This document shows positions 1 to 7,363 of a DNA stretch of 64,000 bases, in pieces (positions within the stretch are counted from its first letter, which is position 1; the number at the start of each line of letters is the position of its first letter). A program made the position numbers and the translations under genes. The stretch covers positions 475,092-539,091 of the forward strand of contig NZ_FTMJ01000002.1 in NCBI RefSeq assembly GCF_900156095.1. Direction: 5' to 3'. The notes below the pieces were generated by a model that saw nothing but the letters and a program-made list of their open reading frames with translations, was not told where the DNA came from and did not search any database. The DNA comes from Aeromonas sp. RU39B. GTDB lineage: Bacteria > Pseudomonadota > Gammaproteobacteria > Enterobacterales > Aeromonadaceae.

Positions 1-269
1 AGCCGCGTATTGTCAGCGCCCTGCGTGAGCTGCGTAGCGATATGGATCTGGACGTGAGCAACGTGAGCTATCTGTTTGAGCACGAGAGCGAGCGTCATCG
101 CCATAAGGTGTTTTATGTGCGTGCCGGTGCACTGCCCAGGCCGCGGCTAGTGACCGCCGAGTTTGCCTATTACCATCAGGCGCTGCGCCCGGAGCTCGGT
201 CACAGCGCCCATGCCATCATCACACGCTTTTTGGGGCAGCGTGATCAGTGGATGGCGCGGGCAGGATAA
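1..269 (+). CDS. C-terminal part of a Nudix-like protein (5' truncated by window)
   Basis: An open frame enters from the left edge (first full codon at base 3) and stops with TAA at 267-269, giving about 88 residues. It begins PRIVSALRELRSDMDLDVS, which lines up with the second half of a Nudix box (REUxEExGU) as REL-R-SD-M-D-L. A Phe-His-containing stretch (LFEHESERHRHKVFYV) follows, typical of the strand after a Nudix helix. The two metal-binding glutamates and the glycine of the box are replaced by S, D and D, so hydrolase activity is doubtful. A 9-bp stem just after the stop (272-293) may end transcription. The family call is inference from a short piece; the rest of the gene lies outside the window. 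Confidence 0.5.
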   Translation, partial: PRIVSALRELRSDMDLDVSNVSYLFEHESERHRHKVFYVRAGALPRPRLVTAEFAYYHQALRPELGHSAHAIITRFLGQRDQWMARAG

Positions 270-271
270 GT

Positions 272-293
272 TGCGTTGCCGCATGGCAACGCA
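272..293. terminator. Hairpin between convergent genes
   Basis: TGCGTTGCC and GGCAACGCA form a perfect 9-bp stem with loop GCAT, directly after the stop of the left-edge gene and before the 3' end of the oppositely oriented hydrolase gene. There is no good T run on either strand, so it is a candidate bidirectional terminator or an mRNA-end stabiliser. Confidence 0.4.
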
Positions 294-339
294 CGGCGCC
301 CGTGCTGCCGCGTTGAGGTCATCGGCTTTATCACGCGGT

Positions 340-1422
340 TTAGCCGGCCGATTGGCAGCGCTCTTGGGCTGGCGAGGTTGCCATCAGCGGCCGCCACCAT
401 GGATCGCCACGGCTGGGTGTTAGCAGACTGATGCGCTCGCCCATCTTGGGGGTGCACACCGGCACGCGGGCGGCGTGGGCCAGCGCGCAGATCTGCTCAA
501 ACGGGTCAAACCAGCTGTGCATCGCCAGATCAAAGGTGCCGTTGTGAATAGGCAATAACCAGCGCGCATTGAGATCGCGGGTGGCCTGCAGCGTCTGCTC
601 TGGATGCATGTGTACGCTGGACCAGCGCGGGTCATAGGCGCCGGTTTCCATAAACGCCATATCAAACGACCCAAATTGCTGGCCAATGGCCGCAAAGCCG
701 TCGAAATAGCCGCCATCGCCGCTAAAAAAGAGGCGCTGGGCGCTGCTCTCTATCACCCAGGAGCACCACAGGGTTTGGTTGCCATCACGCAGCCCCCGCC
801 CGGAAAAGTGCTGCGCCGGCGTGGCCGTGAGGCGCAGAGCGCCGCACTGGCTGCTTTGCCACCAGCTCAGCTGCACCACCTGCTCTGGCGCAATTCCCCA
901 GGCCATCAGCCGATCACCGACCCCAAGCGGGGCGTAGAAGCGGGTGCCTGTGCGCGCCAGATAGAGCACGCTCTGCTTGTCGAGGTGATCGTAATGATCG
1001 TGCGAGAGGATCACCGCGCGGATCGGCGGGAGCGATGTTAATCCAATGGGGGGGGCGTGAAAGCGCTTGGGACCGAGCCAGGAAAAAGGTGACGCCCGCT
1101 TGACAAACACCGGATCGGTCAGATACAGCTCGCCGTCGAGCTTTAACAGCAAGCTGGAGTGGCCGAGGCGGTAGACGCTGTGATCGGGCGCCTCCAGCAG
1201 TTCGCTGCGAGAGACTGGCACCACCGGGATCGGTGAGGCGGGCACCGTGCTAGCGGGTTTGTTAAACAGTACTTCCCACAATAAAGAGAGGCGCTTGCCA
1301 AGGCTCAGTGAGCGGCGTGGCTGGCGATTGCGATAACGACCATCACTGTCTTTCAGGGGCGATTGCGCATTGATGGCGCCGGGTTGCTCTGCTGACACGT
1401 CATTCCACTCCGTTGCGAACAT
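340..1422 (-). CDS. Metallo-beta-lactamase-fold hydrolase (UlaG / NAPE-PLD-like)
   Basis: The 360-residue protein carries the metal-binding signature SHDHYDHLD (HxHxDH) near residue 140, then PAQHFSGRG, FSGDGGYFDG and a late PIHNGTFD histidine. This set is typical of the NAPE-phospholipase D / UlaG branch of the metallo-beta-lactamase superfamily. The conserved core starts after about 75 residues rich in Ser, Arg and Pro; no signal peptide or lipobox is evident. The substrate cannot be read from the sequence. Known relatives cleave phosphodiester, lactone or related bonds using one or two zinc or iron ions. The ribosome binding site before the ATG is weak, so the start could lie elsewhere. 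A CRP-like site lies 53 bases upstream. The gene has the same orientation as the kdu operon behind it but is separated from it by a hairpin and probably has its own promoter. Confidence 0.8.
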   Translation of the reverse strand: MFATEWNDVSAEQPGAINAQSPLKDSDGRYRNRQPRRSLSLGKRLSLLWEVLFNKPASTVPASPIPVVPVSRSELLEAPDHSVYRLGHSSLLLKLDGELYLTDPVFVKRASPFSWLGPKRFHAPPIGLTSLPPIRAVILSHDHYDHLDKQSVLYLARTGTRFYAPLGVGDRLMAWGIAPEQVVQLSWWQSSQCGALRLTATPAQHFSGRGLRDGNQTLWCSWVIESSAQRLFFSGDGGYFDGFAAIGQQFGSFDMAFMETGAYDPRWSSVHMHPEQTLQATRDLNARWLLPIHNGTFDLAMHSWFDPFEQICALAHAARVPVCTPKMGERISLLTPSRGDPWWRPLMATSPAQERCQSAG

Positions 1423-1475
1423 GGCTGGTTAGTCGTGTCATTTGGCGGTAGTGAAGCTGAACGGGGTCTTAAAAA

Positions 1476-1491
1476 TGTGAACGCAATCACG
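1476..1491 (-). promoter_or_regulatory. Candidate CRP site upstream of the metallo-hydrolase gene
   Basis: TGTGAACGCAATCACG matches the CRP half sites TGTGA-N6-TCACA with one mismatch. It lies 53 bases upstream of the hydrolase start, in the gap after kduD, a sensible place for activation of that gene. Functional use is inference. Confidence 0.5.
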
Positions 1492-1494
1492 CCA

Positions 1495-1520
1495 TTCCCC
1501 GGCCACAGCGGGCCGGGGAA
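1495..1520 (-). terminator. Hairpin after kduD
   Basis: TTCCCCGGCC pairs perfectly with GGCCGGGGAA around a six-base loop, just 3' of kduD. No T run follows on the minus strand, so it may act as a weak terminator or as a 3' end protector of the kdu mRNA. Confidence 0.5.
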
Positions 1521-1529
1521 GGAGACCGT

Positions 1530-2291
1530 TTAGCGGGCCAGCCAGCCACCATCGACGGCAATGGTGTAACCGTTGATGTAATCGGACGCGGGCGAGGAGA
1601 GGAACACCACCGGCCCCATCAGATCGTCCGGCGTTCCCCAGCGGTTGGCCGGAATACGACCGAGGATCTCGGCGTTACGCTCTTCATCGGCGCGCAGGGC
1701 AGCGGTGTTGTTGGTGGCCATGTAGCCCGGTGCGATGGCGTTAATATTGATGCCGTGCTTGGCCCATTCGTTGGCCATCAGGCGGGTAATCCCCATCACA
1801 CCGCTCTTGGAGGCGGTGTAGGACGGCACTCGGATGCCACCCTGGAAAGAGAGCATGGAGGCGATGTTGACTATCTTGCCGCCATGACCCTGGGCGATAA
1901 ACTGGCGCGCCACGGCCTGGGACATGAAGAACACGCTCTTGACGTTGATGTTCATCACGTCGTCCCAGTCCTTTTCACTGAAGTTGATCGCATCGTCGCG
2001 GCGAATGATGCCGGCGTTGTTGACCAGAATATCGACTCGGCCAAAGGTTGCGACGGCTTGACCCACCAATCCCTCCAGCGCCTCGGTGTTGCTGACGTCG
2101 GCCTTGAGGCTCAAAAAACGGCGACCGAGGGCTTCGACCTTGGCGATGGTATCGGTCGGCTCAACGATGTTGATGCCAACGATGTCACAGCCCGCTTGGG
2201 CCAGCCCCAGTGCCATGCCTTGACCGAGACCGGTGTCGCAACCGGTGACGATGGCCACTTTGCCGGCCAGATTGAATGCGTGAGAAATCAT
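1530..2291 (-). CDS. kduD: 2-dehydro-3-deoxy-D-gluconate 5-dehydrogenase (2-deoxy-D-gluconate 3-dehydrogenase)
   Basis: A 253-residue short-chain dehydrogenase, the same length as E. coli KduD. It shows the Rossmann glycine motif TGCDTGLGQG near residue 16, NNAG near 90, the catalytic YTASK (Tyr-x-x-x-Lys) near 158, and the family ending INGYTIAVDGGW. It interconverts 2,5-diketo-3-deoxygluconate and 2-keto-3-deoxygluconate (KDG) with NAD(H) in the cytoplasm. This is the step after KduI in the breakdown of unsaturated uronates from pectin, alginate-like or glycosaminoglycan oligosaccharides. It is the last gene of the yhcH-like/kdgT/kduI/kduD operon, 19 bases after kduI, with a good GGAG ribosome binding site. 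Confidence 0.93.
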   Translation of the reverse strand: MISHAFNLAGKVAIVTGCDTGLGQGMALGLAQAGCDIVGINIVEPTDTIAKVEALGRRFLSLKADVSNTEALEGLVGQAVATFGRVDILVNNAGIIRRDDAINFSEKDWDDVMNINVKSVFFMSQAVARQFIAQGHGGKIVNIASMLSFQGGIRVPSYTASKSGVMGITRLMANEWAKHGININAIAPGYMATNNTAALRADEERNAEILGRIPANRWGTPDDLMGPVVFLSSPASDYINGYTIAVDGGWLAR

Positions 2292-2310
2292 GTTATCTCC
2301 TTAAAAAGGG

Positions 2311-3147
2311 TTAGCGAAGATCGGTGACGGCAATGTGGTCCATGTCATCAAAGACCTGGTTTTCACCGATCATGCCCCAGATAAAGGTGTAAGCCTGGGT
2401 GGCCACGCCGGAGTGAATCGACCAGCTGGGGGAGATCACCGCCTGCTCGTTGTGCACCAGCAGGTGACGGGTCTCCTGGGGCTTGCCCATAAAGTGGAAC
2501 ACGGCCGCATCAGGGGCCACATCGAAGTAGAAGTAGACCTCCATGCGCCGCTCGTGAGTGTGGCAAGGCATGGAGTTCCACAGGTTGCCCGGGGCAAGAC
2601 GGGTCATCCCCATCGAGAGCTGGCAGGTTGGCAGCACGTCCGGCACCAAAAATTTGCGGATGGTGCGAAGGTTACCGGTCAGCTGATCGCCCAAGGTACT
2701 GGTGACCGTCTCGCTCTGGGTAATGGCGCGGGTCGGGTAGCTGGCGTGAGCCGGCGCACTGTTGTAATAAAGCTTGGCGGGTTGGTCGGGATTGGCGCTG
2801 GCAAAGCGCACTTCGCGCGCGCCCATGCCGACATAGAGCGCCTCTTCGTTGCCGATTTCAAAGTGCTGACCATCCACCTCGATCAGCGCAGTGCCACCGA
2901 TATTGATAAGGCCGAGCTCCCGGCGCTCAAGAAAATAGCTGACGCCAAAGGTTTTACCGAGCGCGGCATCAAATGCCAGAGAGTGCTGGGTGGGCATGAT
3001 GCCGCCGATCACGATGCGATCGATATGGCTGTAGGTCATGCTGATCTCGCCCGGGACGAAGATCGTTTCAACCAAAAACTCGCGGCGCAGGCCGGCGGTA
3101 TCGAGCTGTTTAGCGTGGTCGCTGTGAATGCTTTGACGAATTTCCAT
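2311..3147 (-). CDS. kduI: 5-dehydro-4-deoxy-D-glucuronate isomerase
   Basis: The 278-residue cupin-fold isomerase converts 5-keto-4-deoxyuronate (DKI) to 2,5-diketo-3-deoxygluconate. The zinc-site segment [15 protein letters not shown] (His, His, Glu) and the later SWSIHSGV histidine are intact, as are [12 protein letters not shown] and [16 protein letters not shown]. The start at ATG 3147 (MEIRQSIHS) is chosen because it aligns with E. coli MDVRQSIHS and gives the same 278-residue length. An in-frame ATG at 3156 is an alternative, and neither has a strong Shine-Dalgarno. It sits between kdgT and kduD in a uronate operon. The 198-base gap before it holds two hairpins that may tune its expression relative to kdgT. 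Confidence 0.93.
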   Translation of the reverse strand: MEIRQSIHSDHAKQLDTAGLRREFLVETIFVPGEISMTYSHIDRIVIGGIMPTQHSLAFDAALGKTFGVSYFLERRELGLINIGGTALIEVDGQHFEIGNEEALYVGMGAREVRFASANPDQPAKLYYNSAPAHASYPTRAITQSETVTSTLGDQLTGNLRTIRKFLVPDVLPTCQLSMGMTRLAPGNLWNSMPCHTHERRMEVYFYFDVAPDAAVFHFMGKPQETRHLLVHNEQAVISPSWSIHSGVATQAYTFIWGMIGENQVFDDMDHIAVTDLR

Positions 3148-3262
3148 GGTACTCATCCGTTATTGCGGTGAAGTGGGCAGTGCAGGGCGCGATAACGTGG
3201 CTATGCGTGGTCTGTACTGAAATTAACGCCCTCGAAAGGGTCAAAACGAGCTCTGATAAGTT

Positions 3263-3311
3263 CGTTGCCAGTGCCCTCTGGGCTGATTGTTTGGATAGGG
3301 CACTCGCAACG
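3263..3311. repeat. 14-bp inverted repeat between kdgT and kduI
   Basis: CGTTGCCAGTGCCC (3263-3276) and GGGCACTCGCAACG (3298-3311) are inverted copies with one mismatch and a 21-base spacer. In the kdgT-kduI mRNA they would make a long hairpin just after the shorter GC-rich stem at 3320-3339. Confidence 0.6.
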
Positions 3312-3319
3312 ACGTTATC

Positions 3320-3339
3320 GGGGGCGACACGTCGCCCCC
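3320..3339 (-). terminator. GC-rich hairpin at kdgT 3' end
   Basis: GGGGGCGAC and GTCGCCCCC are perfectly complementary with only two bases between them (effectively a four-base loop). The stem lies immediately 3' of kdgT. No clear T run follows on the minus strand, so partial termination or mRNA processing inside the operon is more likely than full termination. Confidence 0.45.
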
Positions 3340-3345
3340 GCAAGA

Positions 3346-4356
3346 TCAGTGGTGGTTGCGCGCCATCTGCGAAGCTGGCGCGTCGTCATCAGCAACCTGA
3401 TGCATTGGAGAGCCAGCCACATGGCGGTGATACAGGGCGGTCAGGATTGGCACCAAAATGGCGGTCACAATCACGCACGTAGCAACCAGCGCCGTGGCCG
3501 ATTGAGCCACCGGGGCAAACGCCGGGTTCATCTGGGCAATGATCACCGGGTTGGCGACCGCAGCGCCTGCGGTGGAAGAGGCGGCCACGCCGGCTGTGCC
3601 GTTACCACCTGCCAAGAACTTGTCTGCCAAGATCAACGGGATGCCGGTGATGACGATCACGCAGACTCCGAGCAGGATGCCAAGCAGGCCGGTGTCGAGG
3701 ATGACGCCCAGTTTGATGGTGTTACCCAGTGCAAAGCCAAAGAAGGGGATCAGGGTGCCTGTGGCCTTGGCAAAGAAGGCGCGCAGTTCATGATCAAGGT
3801 TACCCAGCGCAAAACCGACCAGGAACGGCAATACGGCGCCGAAGAAGTGGTGCGGCGAGAAGGAGGCCATGCCGGCGGAGCCGAGGATCACCATGGTCAT
3901 CAGCGGACCCGACTCGATGGACATCAGTACAAAGGCGCCAGACTCTTCCTTGCTGCCGTACTGGTTCATCAGGCTGGCGTACAGGCCGCCGTTGGTCATG
4001 TCCATGGCCGATACGATAGCCAAGGTAGAGAGCCCTGCCAGCATGCCCACTTCCAGACCGTTTTCTGGCAGTAACTGGGCGGCGATCACCGCCACAATCC
4101 AGGCTGTGGCGATCTTGGTCAGCACCAGTACGCCGGATTTACGCAGTACCGTGCCCGTCGCGCGCAGGTCAATCGAGGCGCCGATGCAAAAGAACCAGAC
4201 CGAGAGGATGGGGACGGTGCCGGTCATGATCCCTTTGGTAAATGAGCCGTAGTACTCGGCCGCACCGGGGAAAAAGGTATTGGTGCAGGCGCCCAACAGC
4301 AGCGGAACCAGCATGATCCCGCCGGGAATTTTGTCGATATTTTTCTTGATATTCAT
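3346..4356 (-). CDS. kdgT: 2-keto-3-deoxygluconate permease
   Basis: A 336-residue inner-membrane protein of the KdgT family, close to the 327 residues of the E. coli protein. It opens [23 protein letters not shown] and has about ten hydrophobic segments, with conserved [14 protein letters not shown] and a Gly/Ala-rich [17 protein letters not shown] loop. It imports KDG, and probably related ketodeoxyuronates, with protons. The start at ATG 4356 is chosen over an upstream in-frame start at 4407 because GAGAGA precedes it at proper spacing and the family begins here. The gene begins 20 bases after the yhcH-like gene, in the operon that continues to kduI and kduD. Transport and catabolic enzymes are thus coregulated, presumably through the KdgR box at 5008. 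Confidence 0.92.
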   Translation of the reverse strand: MNIKKNIDKIPGGIMLVPLLLGACTNTFFPGAAEYYGSFTKGIMTGTVPILSVWFFCIGASIDLRATGTVLRKSGVLVLTKIATAWIVAVIAAQLLPENGLEVGMLAGLSTLAIVSAMDMTNGGLYASLMNQYGSKEESGAFVLMSIESGPLMTMVILGSAGMASFSPHHFFGAVLPFLVGFALGNLDHELRAFFAKATGTLIPFFGFALGNTIKLGVILDTGLLGILLGVCVIVITGIPLILADKFLAGGNGTAGVAASSTAGAAVANPVIIAQMNPAFAPVAQSATALVATCVIVTAILVPILTALYHRHVAGSPMHQVADDDAPASQMARNHH

Positions 4357-4376
4357 GGGTGTCTCTCGGGTTGGAT

Positions 4377-4871
4377 TCAGAGTTGGTGATCGGCGGCGGC
4401 AAGCCACTGGCGGTGGATTTTTACCACGGCCTTTTTAATGGGCATGGGCGCATTGACCTGGCACAACGGGCGGTGCAGCTCACGGGGATAAAACGAGGCA
4501 AACATACCGGCGCGAAGCGACAGGTGCTGAGTCAAAGCTGGCTCGTCGGTAAAGAAGAGATCCGGATGGGTGGGGGTGACACCGTGCTCGGTGGCAACCA
4601 GCGGCCCGCATCCGATCATCTCTTCACCCGACAGCAGGATCTGAATATCGATATAGTGCTCGTGAAATTCACTGCGGCATTCATCGCCCGCCTTGGTAGA
4701 CGGCGAAGAGATCAGGACAAATACCTGATCCTGATGTACCTCATATTTGCCATCAGCCAGACTCAATAAATGTTGATGGGAAAAGAAATCATCGGCCAAT
4801 AATGCTTGTAAGCGCGTTGGCAGTAATGAGGACTCAATATCATCCAGATAACCAATAACCACAATATCCAT
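4377..4871 (-). CDS. YhcH/YjgK/YiaL family protein (DUF386)
   Basis: This 164-residue cupin-like protein has family hallmarks [16 protein letters not shown] and the late [21 protein letters not shown]. These include the conserved His-Glu and C-terminal Lys residues of the EbgC/YhcH/YiaL fold. Relatives occur in operons for sialic acid, uronate and other sugar-acid catabolism and are thought to be sugar anomerases or isomerases; the exact reaction is not established for most. Here it is the first gene of the kdgT-kduI-kduD operon, so a role in processing an open or cyclic uronate form before or after KduI is a fair inference. The ribosome binding site before ATG 4871 is weak, but no better in-frame start exists nearby. 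Confidence 0.85.
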   Translation of the reverse strand: MDIVVIGYLDDIESSLLPTRLQALLADDFFSHQHLLSLADGKYEVHQDQVFVLISSPSTKAGDECRSEFHEHYIDIQILLSGEEMIGCGPLVATEHGVTPTHPDLFFTDEPALTQHLSLRAGMFASFYPRELHRPLCQVNAPMPIKKAVVKIHRQWLAAADHQL

Positions 4872-4975
4872 CCTGACTTAGGTTGTTGAAAATAATGCTG
4901 AGCCCGTGTGTTTTTATCCATGCAGAGCGATAAATGACGGCAACTATTTCACAGCAGATGCTCTTGATGGCTTTC

Positions 4976-5003
4976 ATTGTAACGGGAGAGCGCAACCCAA
5001 CAA
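4976..5003 (-). promoter_or_regulatory. Candidate promoter of the uronate operon
   Basis: On the minus strand a -35 TTGTTG (4998-5003) and a -10 TACAAT (4976-4981) are separated by 16 bases, about 100 bases upstream of the yhcH-like start. The KdgR-type box lies immediately upstream of the -35 element. The call rests on hexamer matches only. Confidence 0.45.
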
Positions 5004-5007
5004 GATC

Positions 5008-5026
5008 AATGAAACGTTGTTTCTAA
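5008..5026 (-). promoter_or_regulatory. KdgR-type operator
   Basis: AATGAAACGTTGTTTCTAA closely matches the KdgR palindrome of pectinolytic enterobacteria (AATGAAAC-NNN-GTTTCATT). It differs only in the outer three bases of one arm. It precedes an operon of classic KdgR targets (kdgT, kduI, kduD). KdgR, an IclR-family repressor, is released by KDG and related intermediates; the kdgR gene itself is not in this window. Confidence 0.7.
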
Positions 5027-5315
5027 AATTCGTGAAACAGATCCCATAAATCGAAACACACAATTAAATGATTCTTTTGTCATTTGCCTTTGCGTGATGA
5101 TCGATATCAATTTTCCTGAGTTATTTAATTATTCATTTAATTAAATGGCCTCTTTGGAGTCCTTTGTCTTGCAATGAACTGGACTGAAGGCGTTTTCTGG
5201 TTTTAAAAAAGTGCGTATGGCGTGACGGCAGGTTTCGTTTTCTTCGGCTTATGCCATTGCACGCAGTGAACGGCGCTGTCAGTGGGTGAGGTTGACAGTC
5301 TGTGACGTTGCTCTG

Positions 5316-5346
5316 CTGAGATACCACAAAAGGGGTGGTATCTCAG
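5316..5346. repeat. Perfect 12-bp hairpin in the 4872-5589 intergenic region
   Basis: CTGAGATACCAC (5316-5327) and GTGGTATCTCAG (5335-5346) are perfectly complementary, with loop AAAAGGG. No T tract follows on either strand, so it is not a standard terminator. A shorter stem (CTGTCA/TGACAG, about 5277-5298) lies just upstream, and the CRP-like palindrome lies 24 bases downstream. The 718-base stretch 4872-5589 holds no convincing gene: the minus-strand frames at 5133-5327 and 5203-5508 lack family features. Confidence 0.6.
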
Positions 5347-5370
5347 GCGATGAGGGGTAGAATGACAAAA

Positions 5371-5386
5371 CGTGATGTATATCACG
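5371..5386 (+). promoter_or_regulatory. CRP-like palindrome
   Basis: CGTGATGTATATCACG is a perfect palindrome with GTGA-N6-TCAC, the core of the CRP site. It lies about 200 bases upstream of the orphan gene at 5590. It could serve that gene, or more remotely the divergent uronate operon, which is also a plausible catabolite-controlled target. Confidence 0.55.
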
Positions 5387-5448
5387 TCACTTGGCTTGGA
5401 CTCGTTGCCGGCCACCGCGCCCATTGAGGGTGGCTGTGCAGCATGGAG

Positions 5449-5465
5449 AGCGGGGTAAACCCGCT
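5449..5465 (+). repeat. Small GC hairpin upstream of the orphan gene
   Basis: AGCGGG and CCCGCT pair perfectly around GTAAA, 125 bases before the ATG at 5590. It is one of several stems in what may be a long structured leader. Confidence 0.4.
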
Positions 5466-5589
5466 TGGCATGACGCCTTTGCCGATCATTGAATATTGTT
5501 GTGTTCACGGAAGAGCGCGCAGGCAGACCGATTCAGGCCTTCGGGTCCAGCACAGGTGTCTGCGCGCAAGATATCAAGGGAGTGAAAAT

Positions 5590-6033
5590 ATGTTGACCTA
5601 TCAGGATGGGCAGAGCGCCCTTAGCGTGTCACTGGTTGCCGAGCAGACGGCGCCCCTCACGGTTGTTTGCCATTTTGACAAGGCGCAAGGTGCCCCTTGG
5701 CTGATGCAGGCCGGGATTGGTGGCCGATTACCGGCCGGTGAGCAGGTGGTGGCTCTGCTCGCACTTAATGGCACACTGCAGGCACAACGTTTTGTGTCGT
5801 TTTCCGAAGCCCTGCGCTGTATGGCGCTGACCTGGCACCGCGCCACCGGGCAGACTCATCTCAACGTGTCTGCCTGTGAGGCCAGCGAGTTTTCCTATCA
5901 TGCTTGTTATGGTGCCCATGCCTGTCAGGTGCTGGCGAGTGCGCTCGATGAACCCGATTATTTGGCGCATTGGATGATGGGCACACCGGTGACCAGTAAT
6001 GAGCCGCTGCCACCTGAATCACTGTGCGGATAA
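5590..6033 (+). CDS. Hypothetical protein of 147 residues
   Basis: I do not recognise the family. The protein (MLTYQDGQSALSVSLVAEQ...) has no signal peptide, no membrane segment and five cysteines. It contains GIGGRLPAGEQVVALLALNG and a Cys/His-rich stretch SYHACYGAHACQ, but no known catalytic motif. The start at ATG 5590 is supported by AGGGAG eight bases upstream; an upstream in-frame start at 5443 would add 49 low-complexity residues and has no such site. It stands alone, with a long structured upstream region containing a CRP-like palindrome and an intrinsic terminator right after it. It therefore appears to be a monocistronic, regulated gene between uronate catabolism and a sugar ABC importer. 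A link to carbohydrate use is suggested only by position. Confidence 0.65.
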   Translation: MLTYQDGQSALSVSLVAEQTAPLTVVCHFDKAQGAPWLMQAGIGGRLPAGEQVVALLALNGTLQAQRFVSFSEALRCMALTWHRATGQTHLNVSACEASEFSYHACYGAHACQVLASALDEPDYLAHWMMGTPVTSNEPLPPESLCG

Positions 6034-6054
6034 TATCTGGTTGCAACACGTCGC

Positions 6055-6077
6055 AAGGGCGCCTCATGGCGCCTTTT
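6055..6077 (+). terminator. Intrinsic terminator of the orphan gene
   Basis: AAGGGCGCC pairs with GGCGCCTTT around TCAT (one G-T pair) and is followed by a short T run. It lies 22 bases after the stop of the 147-residue protein. Confidence 0.75.
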
Positions 6078-6328
6078 AAATATAAACAATATCGACATGA
6101 CAATATTTTATTGCTGCGGCGTAGCTGCGTCGCTATTTAACGAGTGTCACGCCAAGTTATTCGCTCACAAAAGTCATATGTCGCCATTTTTTAATATCGG
6201 GTGCGCGCGATCACAAAACAAAGCAGAAGCGCAATTCTCCATGTGATTAGCAGAAACGGACATGTCTGACGATTAATATCGGCGCTACCGTTGATGGCGG
6301 TATTTCACTCAATCTCCTTGAGGTGTCT

Positions 6329-7312
6329 ATGAAAAAAACGCTGCTGTCCGGTTTATTTACTGCAGCCATCATGGGCGCGGCCTGCTTTTCGACCGCGACT
6401 CTGGCTGAACAAAAGGAGGTGGTTAACATCTCCAAGGTCGATGGCATGCCCTGGTTTAACCGTATGGGCGAAGGGGTGGCGATGGCAGGCAAGGCGTATG
6501 GCCTGAATGCCTATCAGATTGGTCCTTCCAGCACCGATGCCCCGCAACAGGTCAAAATTATTGAGGATCTGATTGCCAAGAAAGTCGATGCGATCTCGAT
6601 TGTGCCCAACGATGCCAATGTGCTTGAACCGGTATTTAAGAAAGCCCGTGACGCAGGCATTGTGGTATTGACCAATGAATCGCCGGGACAACCCAGTGCT
6701 AACTGGGATGTGGAGATCATCGATAATGAGAAGTTTGCCGCCGAATATGTTGAGCACATGGCAAAACGCATGGATGGCAAAGGCGGTTATGTCATCTATG
6801 TCGGTGGTTTGACTGTGCCACAACATAATTTGTGGGCTGACCTGTTGGTGAAATATCAAAAGGAACACTATCCGCAAATGTTTGAGGTGACCAAGCGAAT
6901 GCCGGTGGCCGAAAACGTGGATGAGGCGCGCCGAACGACCCTCGATCTGATGAAAGCCTATCCCGAGTTGAAAGCCGTCGTCTCGTTTGGTTCGAATGGA
7001 CCGATTGGCGCAGGGCGTGCCATCAAAGAAAAACGGGCCAAAAACAAGGTGGCAGTGTACGGCATGATGATTCCGTCTCAGGCCGCCAGCCTTATCAAGA
7101 GTGGCGACATTACCGAGGGAATCACCTATGACCCGGCTTCGGCTGGTTATGCCTTGACGGCGGTCGCCAATAGCCTGTTCAAGGGCGAGGCCATTGGGCC
7201 TGGCTATGAAGTCCCCACTCTGGGTAAGGCCGATGTGGATGTGGACAAGCGGATTATCCGTTTCCACAAGGTGCTGCTGGTCAGTAAAGAGAACATCGAT
7301 TCGCTCCACTAA
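6329..7312 (+). CDS. Sugar ABC transporter, periplasmic binding protein (RbsB/LsrB-type)
   Basis: The 327-residue protein starts with a clear signal peptide (MKKTLLSGLFTAAIMGAACF, cleavage probably after ATLA near residue 26). The mature part has the pentose/hexose-binding fold: VDAISIVPNDANVLEP, AGIVVLTNESPG, GGYVIYVGGL, AVVSFGSNGPIGAGRA and ITEGITYDPASAGY. It would bind a sugar or sugar-like ligand in the periplasm for the ATPase and two permeases that follow. Similarity to AI-2/rhamnose-type binding proteins is a family-level impression; the ligand is unknown. ATG 6329 is chosen over GTG 6323 because AGG lies five bases before it. A strong hairpin (7319-7341) separates it from the ATPase gene, a common way to make more binding protein than membrane parts. 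Confidence 0.85.
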   Translation: MKKTLLSGLFTAAIMGAACFSTATLAEQKEVVNISKVDGMPWFNRMGEGVAMAGKAYGLNAYQIGPSSTDAPQQVKIIEDLIAKKVDAISIVPNDANVLEPVFKKARDAGIVVLTNESPGQPSANWDVEIIDNEKFAAEYVEHMAKRMDGKGGYVIYVGGLTVPQHNLWADLLVKYQKEHYPQMFEVTKRMPVAENVDEARRTTLDLMKAYPELKAVVSFGSNGPIGAGRAIKEKRAKNKVAVYGMMIPSQAASLIKSGDITEGITYDPASAGYALTAVANSLFKGEAIGPGYEVPTLGKADVDVDKRIIRFHKVLLVSKENIDSLH

Positions 7313-7318
7313 CAGCGT

Positions 7319-7341
7319 GGTGGCGCCAAGCTGGCGCCACC
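7319..7341 (+). terminator. Intercistronic hairpin after the binding-protein gene
   Basis: GGTGGCGCCA and TGGCGCCACC form a perfect 10-bp stem with loop AGC, followed by the weak T-rich CCATTCTTTA. It resembles the partial terminator or mRNA stabiliser found after binding-protein genes of many sugar ABC operons. Confidence 0.65.
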
Positions 7342-7363
7342 CATTCTTTACAAGGAGCGAGTG

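Noticed and set aside
5092..5110. Possible CRP site GTGATGATCGATATCA before the uronate operon
   Set aside because: Only the left half matches; the right half lacks TCACA, so I did not call it.
5203..5508. Minus-strand frame of 101 codons in the hairpin-rich region
   Set aside because: No ribosome binding site, no family features, and it runs through the palindromes.
6353..7309. Minus-strand frame of 318 codons opposite the sugar-binding protein
   Set aside because: Antisense shadow; the plus strand has a signal peptide and family motifs.
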